From Poa pratensis (taxonomy: Eukaryota; Streptophyta; Magnoliopsida; Poales; Poaceae), in assembly GCA_947311845.1 (NCBI GenBank), contig CAMZMU010000027.1, positions 44,604,853 through 44,668,852 on the forward strand: a DNA stretch of 64,000 bases, in the 5' to 3' direction. The first letter of the stretch is position 1, and every line of letters begins with the position of its first letter. The notes under the pieces are model-generated. The model saw only the letters and a program-made list of their open reading frames with translations. It was not told the origin of the DNA and did not search any database. The translations under genes were made by a program, and so were the position numbers. Of this stretch, positions 1-12,331 are shown in pieces.

Positions 1-252
1 ACGGACGCGAGCGGCCACTTCAAGATCCAGACGGCGAAGCAGGTGGCACCGTTCACCAGCAGGGACTGCATGGTCTACGTGCTGGGGTCGCCGGTGCGGG
101 CGTGCCGCGTGGATGTCAAGCCCCGCTGGAACAGGGGCTCGCCGCTCAAGCTCCGCAAGATCGTGACGGTCTCCGATGCTGGGATCGACCTGCAGGCGCT
201 CTATACGGCCGGCGAATTCGTCTTCGGGCCGACGAAACCCGGCAAGTGCTGA
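1..252 (+). CDS. Pollen Ole e 1-like / proline-rich family protein, 3' part
   Basis: Open frame entering from the left edge and ending at TGA 250-252, 83 residues visible; the start lies outside the window. The visible part reads as the end of a Pollen Ole e 1 / extensin-like domain: a TDASGHFKI stretch (family 'TD..G.Y.I' pattern), then CMVYVLGSPVRAC, matching the family's cysteine-x-V-x-L-x-SP-x-x-x-C spacing, and a final Cys. Such proteins are usually secreted cell-wall proteins of about 150-200 residues; the signal peptide cannot be seen here. A likely 3' UTR with AT-rich, polyadenylation-like sequence follows to about 470. Family assignment rests on motif spacing alone, so it is moderate. 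Confidence 0.55.
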   Translation, partial: TDASGHFKIQTAKQVAPFTSRDCMVYVLGSPVRACRVDVKPRWNRGSPLKLRKIVTVSDAGIDLQALYTAGEFVFGPTKPGKC

Positions 253-1545
253 TCGATCGAGTCTCGGCTCCGGATCGATGGAACGCGCAGGCTCGTTGTC
301 GCGCCGCGTGATGTATACTACTGCTCATGTGTCCGTGGGTGTTCGGCTGGTGGTAATAAACCTAAGTGTAGTAGAACCATATGAGCGCCTTGCCGCGCGT
401 TTTCTTACTTTGTCTATTTTAGTTTGTTGTTTGTTGGTGTTGGGTTGTATGTCTATCACTTGAACATATTGTTTTGAAATGGGTTATCTGATATTATTAT
501 TTTTGCGCAAAAAAGGGAATATAATATAATAAAAATAATATTAACATTATAATTACTTCTACCCAATTCTTAACTGCACGAGTAACATCCTATCTAATAT
601 TTAGCCTTTTACTCTTCCTAGATAGTTCCTGAATGAAATTTATTTCGAAACACGAAAAACTATTTTGTTTCTTTTTATCAGTTTAGCAACTTTCACAAAA
701 TATATTTTAATATGAAGTGCAGTGTTCTTCAGAGTAAGTCAAACTGCATACCCTTCTTAATTGTTATATTCAAGAGTCGTTCCAGAAAACGTTTTTAACT
801 GAGCAAGTTAAATTAACTACAGTTATACTAAACTTTATAATTTTAGTTTTTAACCATATTGTTGATTTTAAAAATAAAATATAAATATTCTATTTAATTA
901 GCATTGTCAACCATACAATATTTTTTCTAACGTTTCTTCCATTATAAAGTTTCAGTCTATATCACTGAAAATATATTTGAGCTGCACAAGTTTTTTCTTC
1001 CTTTGACGCTTGATAAGATACAAAACCATCTTAAATCTGAGAAACAATTGGAAAATACATGCCTCTTTGATTTTTTACAATTAATGAATCATGTATATCT
1101 AGTGTATGGTGTTCTCTATTTTGACACTATTAAATATATTGATATAGATTTCAAAGTATGAAGCCTAGCAAATATCTTAATAGAGGGGTGTAGTGTATGA
1201 TTGTGTAAGAAATACTTAAAAAAATCTAGAATATAAGTTAACCGGTTTTCGTGACCACTTTTCATAAACAAAGGTGTCATTGCTTATAGTAATTAACGAT
1301 AAACATAAAGTAATATTCTATGTTTGCTTCCGAAGATTCATAACGATTTGATACGTGACAATAAAAAGAAAGACACACTGAATTCCCGACCGCGGGTTTT
1401 AGTGCACCGATTAAGATACAAAGAATATAACTATTTCAGTTCAATCCAGTTACGTTGCTTGACCTCTTCTGAACTCTTCACATGCTGCTATTTGGTCAAG
1501 CTTCTCAACAACATCTCCTTCTTACGGTACTTCTGCACCGGCACA
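253..1545. other. AT-rich intergenic DNA
   Basis: 3' UTR-like sequence after the Ole e 1-like gene to about 470, then about 1 kb of AT-rich DNA with no coding pattern, RNA gene or clear repeat that I can recognise. Confidence 0.5.
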
Positions 1546-1720
1546 AATCATCAAACGCTGGCGTTCAGTGGCGCTGCTAACCTGGTGGAACCTATGGAAA
1601 GCTCGCAATGACAGGATCTTCAACAACCTTGCCATCATCGCCTCTTCCTTAGCAGACACGATAGCGCAGACGGAAGCGAGACGCGCTGAAGTTGCAACGG
1701 CTGCCCGCCGCGGCGTCCTG
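1546..1720 (+). pseudogene. LINE-type reverse transcriptase C-terminal remnant
   Basis: A short frame around 1556-1710 reads RWRSVALLTWWNLWKARNDR followed by IFNN and an Ala/Glu/Arg-rich helix. The W-W-x-x-W-K-x-R-N-x-x-I-F pattern is the usual tail after the zf-RVT domain in plant non-LTR retrotransposon polyproteins. No reverse transcriptase core is visible upstream, so this is a fragment. Its GC content is higher than the flanking AT-rich DNA. Assignment is by motif only. Confidence 0.5.
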
Positions 1721-1891
1721 CACACGCGTCGTCGGCGTCAATGCGCGGCCAGGCTAAGCGGTGGCTGCGTTAATGCAGGCCAACCAACCCCGCTCCTCCG
1801 GCCTCCTTTAAAACCTGACGCAACGCAGCCCTCCTCTCCCCACACCATCACTTCTCCCTCCTTCTCCCTTTCCCACTCGTCGCGGTAAGCA

Positions 1892-2454
1892 ATGCCACGA
1901 GCAGCTGAAGGAACGCCGCCGTCGCAACGAGGAGGCGGAGATGGCCAAGGCGTTCCAGCGGACATGTGGCGCGAGGAGGCCGACAACGTGCCTCCATACG
2001 TGCTCTCGCTGGAGACTGCGCGGTTGTGCAGCCGCCACGCAGTGCCAGTGGACGACGTTGCCACCCTTCCGGACGGGTGGGTGAGGAGCGCCCCCAACAT
2101 TCCGGTGGCGCGCGGCTCAGCGTGCAGGAGCGCATCGTCTTCCTCAAGCGCAAGTGGATGGAGATGTCGTACGAGCAAAAGCTCGACCCCAAGTACTCCA
2201 TCTCGGCGTGCTACTGGCACACCGTGGTGGACGCGGAGTACGAGGTGCGTCGTAGCGATGTACGAGCGCCAACGCCAGAGTTGTCCGCTACGGACGACGA
2301 GCGTGACGGCGAGGACGACGACGATCCCGAGCTACCCGATCTGCCTCTACCACCGACTGCATCTTGGTCAGCAGCGTCGCCGTCACCGAAGAAGGGGGCA
2401 CCGCAAGCCGAAGAGGCTTCCCATCAAATGCCCCGCCGCATGTCATGGCGGTAG
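1892..2454 (+). pseudogene. Broken hypothetical gene, repeat-associated
   Basis: GC-rich coding-like block starting ATG 1892. The first frame carries PPYVLSLETARLCSRHAVPV and LPDGWVRSAPNIPV; from about 2105 the sense continues in another frame as LSVQERIVFLKRKWMEMSY, KLDPKYSISACYWHTVVDAE and an acidic Asp/Glu/Pro tail ending at TAG 2452-2454. The switch implies a single-base indel near 2100-2110. This type of protein (a 'DGW..S.N.IPVPP' motif followed by an R/K-rich helix and a W..V...EYE motif) resembles repetitive hypothetical proteins of Triticeae genomes that I associate with transposons. Function unknown. A TATA-like 'tttaaaa' lies near 1807. A 33-bp direct duplication at about 2668-2733 is in the trailing sequence. 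Confidence 0.4.
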
Positions 2455-2904
2455 ATCGAATGCCACGCGCCGGTGAAACCAGAAGACTCAGCTGGCTCAG
2501 CCGAGGCTACGGGACGTTCTTCAAGGCCGGAGCTGACGCACTGGCCGCCAGAAACATTTCTAAAGGTCGTAGCCGACGGCAATAGCAGATGCAATTTTTG
2601 GCGCCGGATCATCGAGGCATGCAAGTCTCTTGATGATACCGGCGCTTGGTTCACATCTTCTTCCTCGTCGGCAGGCCATGAAGCGGCATCTCTCTTACCA
2701 TCGGCAGGCCATGAAGCGACATCTCTCTCCCACAGGCGCGTGTAGTGGTTGGCTAGACGCCGTAGCGTGTAGCTGGTACCGCCGTAGTTTAAGTTTAGTT
2801 TGTCAAATCTCGTTTAAATTCGAAATTGTAAGTTTGTTAAATCTCGTTTAATTTCCGCCGGAGTTTTAATGAATGAAAATTATAAAAAAAAATGTTTGGG
2901 GGTG

Positions 2905-3035
2905 CCTGTTTTGGGGGGTGCCGCTGTGGGCGGCCTCCAAATCTCGGGCGGACACATGTTCGGCACCCCCCGATGGGGCCTCCATTGGGAGTGCCAGACA
3001 CGAATTTGGAGGCCCCCCAGTGGAGATGCTCTTAT
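2905..3035. repeat. GC-rich foldback remnant
   Basis: The arms 'ggcctccaaatctcgg' (about 2930) and 'acgaatttggaggcc' (about 3000) are inverted copies, and the right side ends in 'agtggagatgctctt', the reverse of the 'aagagcatctcca' terminal motif common in grass DNA transposons. A shorter relative of the same terminal motif appears near 61270. Probably a MITE remnant. Confidence 0.4.
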
Positions 3036-3149
3036 ACTGGCTGGTACTGCATGAAAGTGAAAAACATGCACCTCCCTGGTTCCAATTCCGAATAATAGAA
3101 GGAAAGCATCATTGCAACTATCATCGAGACAATATACAATGGAACCCAC

Positions 3150-3505
3150 ATTACAATGAAAACATCGTGAAAACCATAATTAAAAGTTCCAAAATAATAT
3201 GAGAAAAATACATCATGTTGAAAGTGTTATAAGAACATACAAATTTGCAAGGTCAAACTCATTTTATTTCATGGTTAGCTAAAAGAGACAAATTCAGCAA
3301 TGAATAGTAATGTTTACTCGTTGCTACTGCTGGTTGCTCAATTTGGCATTTTTATATCTTCTAAAGAATTTTGAGTTTCAAGTTGAGCTTCTATGTGTCT
3401 ATAGAATTCTACCTTTCCATTGTAATGCATTTTTTTTGAGAATTTTCTAGATCATTTAAACATGATTTTTCTGGTTTTCACCAGTTTTCACTTAAATTGG
3501 TTTCT
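3150..3505. repeat. Foldback MITE, family A, degenerate copy
   Basis: Long imperfect inverted repeat: 'gaaaacatcgtgaaaacc' and 'acatcatgttgaaagtg' on the left, 'catgatttttctggttttcac' and 'aattctacctttccattgtaatgc' on the right, with 'acaaatttgcaaggt' inside. A better preserved relative is at 26531-26890. No coding capacity. Confidence 0.5.
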
Positions 3506-3729
3506 ACTAGATATTTTCTTGCTATAAACAATTTCCCTCCTCTTTTTTTTTGGATCATCCACCTTTTTAAAATTGCCCTTTTCAAAAATAATGAGGTTTG
3601 CTTTGCCCCGTAAGAACAGAGGCGTCTATCGTTGATGAATTGTATAACATTCAAGGCCTCCCCAAACCTCCCTTTTGTAAGAGATAATCGTTCTAGCCCT
3701 GTGGGGAATCTGGAGAACAAGAAATGCTA

Positions 3730-3852
3730 CTACCTCCGATCCATATTAATGGCCTCAACTTTATCTAGATACGGATGTATCTAGTTAAGTGTTTAGACTA
3801 GATGCATCCGTATCTAGACAATGTTGAGACCATTAATATGGAGCGGATGGAG
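3730..3852. mobile_element. Stowaway MITE
   Basis: 123-bp element flanked by TA on both sides (3728-3729 and 3853-3854). Its ends, ctacctccgatccatatta and the reverse complement of taatatggagcggatggag, are near-perfect terminal inverted repeats with the CTCCxTCCG signature of Stowaway (Tc1/mariner-type) MITEs. The interior carries a second inverted pair around 'agatacggatgtatctag'. Confidence 0.9.
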
Positions 3853-4401
3853 TATTAGTCCACTCTGGAAGGATGGGAGAATAATGCCTTGCATCTATAC
3901 AGCAAAACCAGGTAGTAGGACCCAATTATAAGAATCGCTGCAGCAATACCTAAAGTCCTTTTCTGGTGACCCTTGTATTTTTGGCTCTTTTTCTTTTGCA
4001 CGGGTACAAAAAAAGTGAAGAAGTAAAACAGAAGGAGGAACTGCAACAAACCGAAGCGCAACGTCAGCTGAAAACTTGGATTGATTGCCTATACAAGTAT
4101 ACCTCAAACCAATGATTTACAAAATCTTCTGGCCACCCCAACATCTCAAATATCTCTTCCCTATTTATGCTACATTTACGATGACGCTAACCTGTAATCC
4201 TACGCTAACTCTTGATACAGCTAACCTCTCCTCTACCACCCTACTAATTCCCAGCTCCGGTGAAGTTACAAAACACCCTGTGTTCCCCGCTACCTCGTTG
4301 AAGCGACAAAATAGCAAGACATGCACGTTCTCTCAGCAACTCACTGAAGTCAATTCATTTTACTCGAAACCAGAAAGCTACACTCGGCCTTTGGAACAGG
4401 G

Positions 4402-7400
4402 TCAGTCCATCTGTAAGACCTTAATGTTTCCACTGGAATTAGCAGAAAGAAGTGTTGAAGACTGCCCTCTCCAACACACGCATGAGATGAACTGTGACTG
4501 ATCGTCAATCTCCTGGCCAGATATTGGGTCTGTCACGTTGAACTTGTACGCCAAGACTGGCATCGGAAATGCTTTGTGGTAGACAAAAACCTGATGTATA
4601 ATGCGATAGAAGGCAAAGTTAGGCATTTTAATCAATAAATGTGCAAGAGAAAGAACAAAGGTAAACAACTAAACATGTATGACATTGTCAAAAAAAAACT
4701 ACTGTCATGACATCGCATGTTAATCTCCTCTATAATTAGTGCTTAGGGCACAGAATATACCTTCTGCCCCCGTTCAGCAAAAGTGTTTTCGAATATGAGG
4801 TTGCTAACCCACATAATGACAACCATTTTTACCGTAAACTGCAAAGGCAGCTTAACTTAGCAACAATCTTATCTCCCCTTAGCCAAAATGCAATAGTTGT
4901 CTGTATAGCATTTCATCTTAAATTTGATTTCCTTTTGTCTCACCTGATTATTAGTAATAGAAAAGGTCTAGAATTACTCAACCAATGAATGCATTGTATA
5001 TTTTTCGACAAAGCACAAATGACATTTGCGTTTCATTTCATTGAAAAGATAGAGTTTGAATGCATTGCATATAGGCTGGTAGAAGAGCTTCGTAATAAAA
5101 GCAGAAATTCACTTTGGCACCCAGGACCCCGGGTACATATGCTCCTGTTATTGTTTTCCAAATTTGAAAATATGAAAACTTTTTGAAAAAATCTGAAAAC
5201 AATTGGGCACAAACATATGCAAGTTAACAACATCCGTACAAAGTGTCAAAAAGAAATGACCCTTTATGTGGTCTGCGCAAAAAAGACAAAATCTGTGGCC
5301 AAAATGAGATCTAAAAATACATTTTTCGAAGCACAGATTTCATCTTTTTGCACAGGCCACATAAAATGTCATTTTCTTGCGAAATTTTACACGAATGTTG
5401 AACATTGGTATATGTTTGTGCCCAATTGTTTTCAGAATTTTTTGAAGTGTTTTCATATTTGTTTAATTTTGAAACAGATAACAGGAGCATATGCACCCGG
5501 GAGCCAACCAATAAAAGTCCTATTATCTAAAATCAAATAGGCTAGTAGAACTGTAAATGAAATAGAGAGGCTTGACAAGGGAGAGGACCAAACCCAGGCC
5601 AGGTAGGAGCATATAGCGCCCCTATGACTGATCTATAGCATGGTTTCTGGTTCAACTGTATCTTCAGAATGCAGCAAAAATAGTTGGTGCCATATCAGAG
5701 TGCATACCTCATTTGTTTCTGAACCAGTAGCGATGTACCCATCAGAAATGGAAAGGCCAACAAAATTCTGGTCAACAAGAATAAGTAAATTAGACATCCA
5801 GCATAATAATGTTTCGTTCAAGCGAGAACACAACTCAGAAGTATTAAAAGAAGAGAAGGTAGATTTAATATCGACCATCAAACAACATTCTTACATAAGA
5901 AGAAAATAATAGTTGCAGAGGGAGGCGTTTTGGCCCTTGGGCGCATATGCAGCCGGTATTTAAATTGCATTTTAAACTCATTTCGAAATGTCAAAAAATT
6001 ACAAAAATGTACGTGAATATACATTAACATGCTATGTGTTCACGAATTCGTTTCATGAAAAACCGATATTTTTTGTGGCCTGTGTCAATAAGATAAAATT
6101 TGGTGCTAAAATAGGGCTTTTCACAAGACAGTTTTTTTTGTCTTTTAATACAAGCCACAGAGAAAATCTTTTTTTTCACGAATCGACTATGTGAACACAT
6201 AGAATGTGAAGATTTATCCGCGAAAAAATTATTTTGGAAATTTTCAACATCTCAAAATGTGTTTTTTAAATACGGCAAAGTGGATTTCACTATGTTTGAA
6301 GCAAAGCCATGATGACATGCTGAATCTTACATTACTAAATTTCCCAACTGACATATGGGTAAGTCGAAGAGAACTAATTTAAAGTTTAAACAACAGACTG
6401 GTCCGACAACTGAACACTGTGCTGAAGAAATACTGTTGCCACTTAAAACATGTAGGGACTAAGATAGATAGGTCATGATTTAAGGGCATAAAAAAAAGAT
6501 GATGACGATTGAACTTGATAATAATCATTTCTAGAACAATACCATGAGAAGAGAAGTACATGCAGGAATAGTCGCATTATAAAAACTATGCAGGACATCT
6601 AACCTTTGTATTTGTATGCCCTGTAAATGTCTGAATGGGATTGTCAATCACCCTTGCTTGATTCATAGACAAGTCCCAAAGCTTCAACGAATTGTCAGTG
6701 GAACCAGATACTATGGTTGATGCATCTAAATACTTAACATAGCTCACAGTTTTTGTGTGTCCAACTAGTGTACAGTAAGGGGCTCTTATGTTGCGAAGAT
6801 CATAGCAGTAAATTTTGTGATCTGCTGAGCCAATCGCAATGGAGCGAGAGGAATCAGGTTGAAATTGCACAGAGCAGACATTTGCTCTTGTTCTGATAGT
6901 GCCAACACTCCCAGCCTGCAGAGTACATGGGAAAATGTTACAGCAGTGTAGGGCAATTTTTTTACTCGCATACAGGCTCCACAACCACATTATTGTAATT
7001 CAAAAGCTGACATACAGCAGGTGCAAGAATAAAATTGCCTGATTCATACTCCACAGCTTCACTGAACCATCATCACTCCCACTAACCAATTTGGTTGGGT
7101 CTGCAAGTGAGAAATCTACTGACCAGACACGCCTCTCATGCTCCCTCATTTCAGTAAAAACTTGGCTCCTTGTAACGTCCCAAACCTGAAAAGGAATGGG
7201 ATATTCCTCATAATGTTGTTCATATATCATATTCAAATGCAAATTTGAAATAAAACCATTCCTCAAAGGAACATACCTGTACAAGACCATCAAAGTCACT
7301 AGATGCAAGATGACTCTTCATGTAACTGTTCCAGCAAATACAGCTTAGTTTTGATCTATTAGACATCTCAACCACAGGATAATGAATGTCACGGTGTTCA

Positions 7401-10400
7401 TTTACGATCATGTTATATTCGAACACTTTTATCTTCTTATTTACACCAGCAGTTGCAAAAAACTCCTTATCCCGGTCAAAGCCTACAGAGCATACTAAAT
7501 TTGATGAGTTCAGCAGATCACATTGCTTCAGTTCAGCCCGAACTTTCAACTGACTGAACGACAGGTACCTGCACAATCCTTCAAGAAAAGAGTTCATCCA
7601 ACCTCTTTGCCTTCTACCACTGCCAGAATGCCCTTCCAAAGAGAAATCATCTATTGAACTACCCTCCGTCCCAACAGCTGACCCAGTAGTCCTCTTGACA
7701 ACTTGATCGCGAGTAATTGGATTGCCAACTTGCCTCGACAACTTGGATCTTGTTGCAAAATATGCTGTTTCAAGTTTTTTGAAGTTTTTCATTAGCCTGG
7801 AGCTTTTTGACAACACGCTTTCTTGGATTACCACAGATGATGGCACTGTTCTAGAACATTCTTCCACACTACGACTGTGTTCCTCCATATCAACAGCAAG
7901 CAGTTCAGGTCTAAATCGCTTTCTGGATCCACAGTCGCTCTGATCCTCAACAGTTCCAGAGGACACCTCTTTATCCAACTCAAGCGAGTAGTTTCCACAC
8001 TGCCCAAGAGCTGACTGCTGGTGGAGTACCTCATTAATGTCAGAAGAGAGGAAGGCAACAGTGTCCTGCAAATTGTCTGCTATATCCTGTTTTCTTTTCT
8101 GCAATTCGAGAAGAAAATCCAACAGCAGTTCTTGCTCTTCTATCTCTTCACGTAACCGAAGTGCTGCCTCACGCTCTTCCAGACTATTCCTTGATTGATT
8201 AAGGAACTCACTTCGTAGCACCTCACTGTCGAATGTAAAGCAAAAAGAAAGCAGGTCATCAACAGTCAAAAACATACAACCTCATTGGGGAAAGGAACAG
8301 TGAAAAGATTGTAGTGAGTTATAAGTTGACCTATCAGTATTTATAGGTTTACAAACAATATTTTCTTAAATAAGGATATGCGACATCTCAAGTTCAAGCA
8401 AGATAAATGAGGACCAGTATGCACGACCACCTGACTTGGTCTAGCTCTGGGCTCTGCCTACAGCCATGGCTCCAATTTACTCTCTTGTCCTTGCTTTGTA
8501 AGACATTCTGTTTTTGTTTCCTTTTGTTATCCTGTTGGTTTTGATCGTGGTCATGGTGTGACGTATATACTTGAGCCTTCTATAATACAAAAAGATACAA
8601 TGTTTGGGGTGTATTCTAGAACAACATCTATAAATAAAACTAGAAACAGGAAATATAACAAACACAAAATTTGGATCACGTGTAGGCCCGCTTGAATTAG
8701 CTTGAAAAAGGCATTAATCATATCATATGCATATACTATGCAAGAATATATGTAATCGCAAAATTTTGTGCCAAAATCGCACATTCACGATGTGTTCAAG
8801 AGATGAGATATGTATTGATATAGCAAGTAGCAACTGCGTAAATTTTATTGTAGTAGACATAACTTTGCATGATGACATGTAGAAATATTCTCACCAATTC
8901 TGAAAATAAGCAAGCGCCATTTCCTGACCACCTCGTATTTAAGTATTTATACATACTTTCACTGACTACTATATCTCCAAAAGTTAAATGGTGGTACATG
9001 TCAAAAATAGAAAAAAAGATGATTAACTACCATAGTAACAGCATGCAAGCAACAATCTTTTAATATGGATCTTTTTTCCATAATGAATCCTAATGTGAAT
9101 CTACTTACTTCAGCAATTGTATCGTAAATAATGATTTTTTAATTTTTGAGAAAAAAATCCATACAACAGTTATATGCCAAGACCTTCGTAAGAGAAGAAA
9201 ACACCTGTCAAACAGCTGGTGCCTTCATTGAGTTCAGTATCATGGGACCAATGTTATAGACTCTATGAACAAACTGTACAATGAATGACATTGTTTCAAG
9301 TAATACACACCATACAGATCTTACAAGATGAAAATGAATCTATTATATACTAAAAGCAAAATGAGTTAGTTTTCGAGCCACCACGTTAATCCACATCATT
9401 AGAATTACTTAGACAGTTAGATCTGTAATTAATGGCTGAGATTTAAAGAGAGATGGTAACATAATATTTACGTACACAACATCAACACGTTCAAAGCACC
9501 AGGTCGTGCAAGGAAAAGACGTACAGATCCGTTTTTATTTACAAGAAAAAAAAAGATCGGAAAGAGACATCTATGGACACGATAAGCTAAGCTGAGCACG
9601 ACCAGTTTTTTTAAATTGTCCACTCGGGTCTAAACACACGTCCTAGCTAGCTAGCTGTGTCATTTGTGTATTTATAGATCAGGTTCCATGCTGGCCAACG
9701 ATCCATGCATGAGGTATATATGTAACTCCGCACTCCGCAGTTTCTCACGTAAGTATGCTAATGTTTGCATGCGCTTCAACAATTTTATTCTCGACACAGA
9801 TACAAAATATGTGTATTAACTATATATGAATACATGATCGGTAATTACTTGATAGCTATCAGTGTCGGCTCATGCATATAATTTTGATGTTAAGAAAAAT
9901 AGATTTAAGTATTAACCATAGATATCTTCTTGAAGAATAATACGACCGACAACACACTCTAACTAATAGTCTATCAAAAATAATTCCACCAAGTCGTTTA
10001 ATTTCAGTTTATTCCCATCAATAAACTCTTGAAGTCTTATCCTTATTAACTATATATGAATACATGATCGGTAATTACTTGATAGCTATCAGTGTCGGCT
10101 CATGCATATAATTTTGATGTTAAGAAAAATAGATTTAAGTATTAACCATAGATATCTTCTTGAAGAATAATACGACCGACAACACACTCTAACTAATAGT
10201 CTATCAAAAATAATTCCACCAAGTCGTTTAATTTCAGTTTATTCCCATCAATAAACTCTTGAAGTCTTATAAAGATAAAAATTATTTGAACATTATTGGA
10301 GTTCAAAATTTGATTTCAGCTTGAAGATATAATCGTAAGGACCTAATATCACATTTTCGTCAAACCAAGAGAGATATCAAGCACAAGATGTGCATGGAGC

Positions 10401-12331
10401 GGATGTTTGATTATCCATAATTCGGTAAAAAGATGATGCAAAGGTAGTTGTATATCAGCGTCAACGTAGTATATTGTTTTGAGATAAAGTGAAAAATAAG
10501 GTTTTATCTTTGCCACCAACAACGCTAATATTTAACATTTAGTTATGGGAATTCGAAAGGATTTTATAGCATATTTATGACTTGAAAAGATTTCTACTCA
10601 GATAATTTGATCCATAAGATTAGAAATATTAAGAATTTCCTATAACGATGACAACCAATTTAAAATATAAAACAGCCCAATGGTCTATATATATACTGAG
10701 CTCATAAGATTATAAAACATTATTTATTGAAAACATATTATAAAGAATAAGTTTGTTGTCAAGTTGGCATAGTCATGTTATTGAAAAATAAATACTCTCT
10801 CCGTTTGGAAAAAGATGTCACAAAAATGAACTCATAGCTCATTTTTGTGACATCATTTTTCGAACGGAGGGAGTACATGGCAGGGTGTTGAAGAGTAGGG
10901 ATAGCAAGACAAGATAACGAGGTAAAAATAGAGTAATAAAAGAAGTTATAGAATACGGTGATATGACTTTTAGGTGAATTTGTGATGTTTATTTTCCATA
11001 AATTAAAATGATTCGTACTTAATTACAAACCGGTGGATATTTACTTAACATGCTAATTCTAAGCGTATGGAAAGACATTGTTTAGACATAAAGAATTTCA
11101 AAATTTGTAGAACGGTAAAACTATTTCTCGAACACGTTCAATGAAGCTAAGATGCTGCCCTCGCATTTGCGAGGGCCACCTGGCTAGTTTCAGAAAAGCA
11201 GCATGGAAGTGAACAAGTCAAGTGCTAGTTCAAGTTCCTACACTAATTCAAAAGATGAAAGTAATAAAATTATTCTTCAACCGAGACGAAATCTAGGGTT
11301 AGTGGGCATGTTTCAAAACTTTGCTTATGTAAGACAATTCTCCATCTTATATCTTTCCCAAACCCATTGCTATCAACAATCAGTGACTCATGTCAATCAA
11401 AATTCAAACCCAAGTATTAGCCTGAAAGGAAAAAAATAATACTATGCAGTGGCAATATATAACTTCTAAAATACTTGGTGTTGCCAATGCGAAACAAGCA
11501 ACCCTGTTCTCAGCGGTACTTTACATATGTGTAAATGACACGCATCATCGCACCTCATCTTTGGTCGGGTGTCTGGAACAGGATGCATCATCAACTGGCA
11601 GAAGGATGCTTCCTTGGGCCACTTGAGCAGCAACTGCGGCGGCAGGACACGGTAGCGAAGGTTGGCCATCGCCCGCATCTTTTCCTCCAAGGTTTCGAAG
11701 CTGCAGAACAACTGCAAACACAGGCATAGCTGTCGAACATTAGCAATGGCAATGGATCACCCCCGAAACAAGACGCTAGAGACTATAGAAGGCAGCGGCA
11801 CCGCACCTTGAACAGTAGCACCCCTAATCTGTACACGTCGGAGGCGAAGGTGGCGGCGCCGTTGTCCTCGGCCTCCTCTGGGCTGGTGTACCAGTTAAGC
11901 TCCATGGCGAGCACGCTCCTGAGCGGGAAGCCACCCTTCTCGACCCGCTGCTCCCCGTCTCGGATCGGCGCCGCGCCGTTGCCGCCGCCGCCACCTCGTC
12001 CCGTAGCAGGAGGCTCGGCGGCGTCGTGGTCGGCGTCGTCGGATGCGCCGTCGGAGCCGGATGCGTCGGAGCCCGAGGCGGACTCGATGAAGGCGACGCG
12101 GGAGAAGGGCGGGGAGACGACGAAGCAGGAGGGGCGCGCGCTGCCCACGGCGACGCCCTGCGCGTGCGCGACGGAGACGGCCTCGGCCACCTGGCGGAAC
12201 ACGTGCAGGCACTCGGCCGCCTCCACGGGCCGCCCCGGCCGGTCCAGCCACTCCCGCAGGCTCACCTCACCGCCCTCCTCCTCGACATCGCCGCCCCACG
12301 GCCGTCCAGCCGCAGCACGGGAGCCCTCCAT
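4402..12331 (-). CDS. SPA-type protein, SPA3/SPA4-like (COP1-SPA ubiquitin ligase partner)
   Basis: Seven exons on the minus strand: 12331-11807, 11711-11554, 8225-7277, 7185-7039, 6915-6604, 5767-5708, 4590-4402, giving 779 residues with all junctions in phase. Residues about 1-235 form a short kinase-like domain ([36 protein letters not shown]), about 250-290 a coiled coil ([20 protein letters not shown]), and about 450-779 a WD40 propeller ([36 protein letters not shown]), ending [13 protein letters not shown] proteins bind COP1 and direct degradation of light-signalling factors in the nucleus. The length fits SPA3/SPA4, not the longer SPA1/SPA2. Intron 4 (6916-7038) appears to be GC-AG. 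Intron 2 (8226-11553) is swollen by a Helitron, and introns 5 and 6 hold foldback MITEs. A (CTC)n tract lies upstream at 12684-12710. All exons look intact. Confidence 0.93.
5114..5507. repeat. Foldback MITE, family B, in SPA intron 6
   Basis: 394-bp element with long arms. The left end is ttggcacccagg then catatgctcctgttattg; the right end, reversed, is ttggctcccgggtgcatatg then ctcctgttat. Inner arms pair 'gaaaacaattgggcacaaacatatgc' with its inverted copy near 5405-5435. No target duplication is obvious. Relatives are at 5937-6276 and 27141-27463. Confidence 0.6.
5937..6276. repeat. Foldback MITE, family B, in SPA intron 5
   Basis: Arms 'ttgggcgcatatgcagccgg' then 'tatttaaat' on the left and 'tttaaatacggc' on the right, with inner arms around 'gctatgtgttcacg' and 'cgaatcgactatgtgaacac'. 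The outermost right arm is missing, so the copy is truncated. It shares the 'gcatatgc' end and the internal 'cttttcacaagacat/agt' block with the copy at 27141. Confidence 0.5.
9814..10270. repeat. Exact 227-bp tandem duplication inside the Helitron
   Basis: 9814-10040 and 10044-10270 are identical as far as I can read, with a 3-bp spacer and 230-bp period. Both run from tattaactatatatgaatac to ctcttgaagtcttat. The lack of differences suggests a recent duplication or an assembly artefact. Confidence 0.92.
10795..10873. mobile_element. Small Stowaway MITE nested in the Helitron
   Basis: 79 bp between TA dinucleotides (10793-10794, 10874-10875). The ends ctctctccgtttgg and cgaacggagggag are inverted, and the whole element folds back through 'gatgtcacaaaaatgaactc' and its inverse. 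Confidence 0.85.

Larger units (their letters stand above)
9339..11187. mobile_element. Non-autonomous Helitron in SPA intron 2
   Basis: Starts with TC in 'TCTATTATATACTAAAAGC', a typical plant Helitron 5' end, and finishes with CTAG (11184-11187). Eleven bases inside that end is a perfect 9-bp stem with a TT loop (gccctcgca / tgcgagggc, 11157-11176). It sits between A (9338) and T (11188), the usual Helitron AT target, with no duplication. No Rep/helicase coding is seen in its 1849 bp, so it is non-autonomous. It contains an exact 227-bp direct duplication and a nested Stowaway. It occupies more than half of the intron. Confidence 0.82.
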
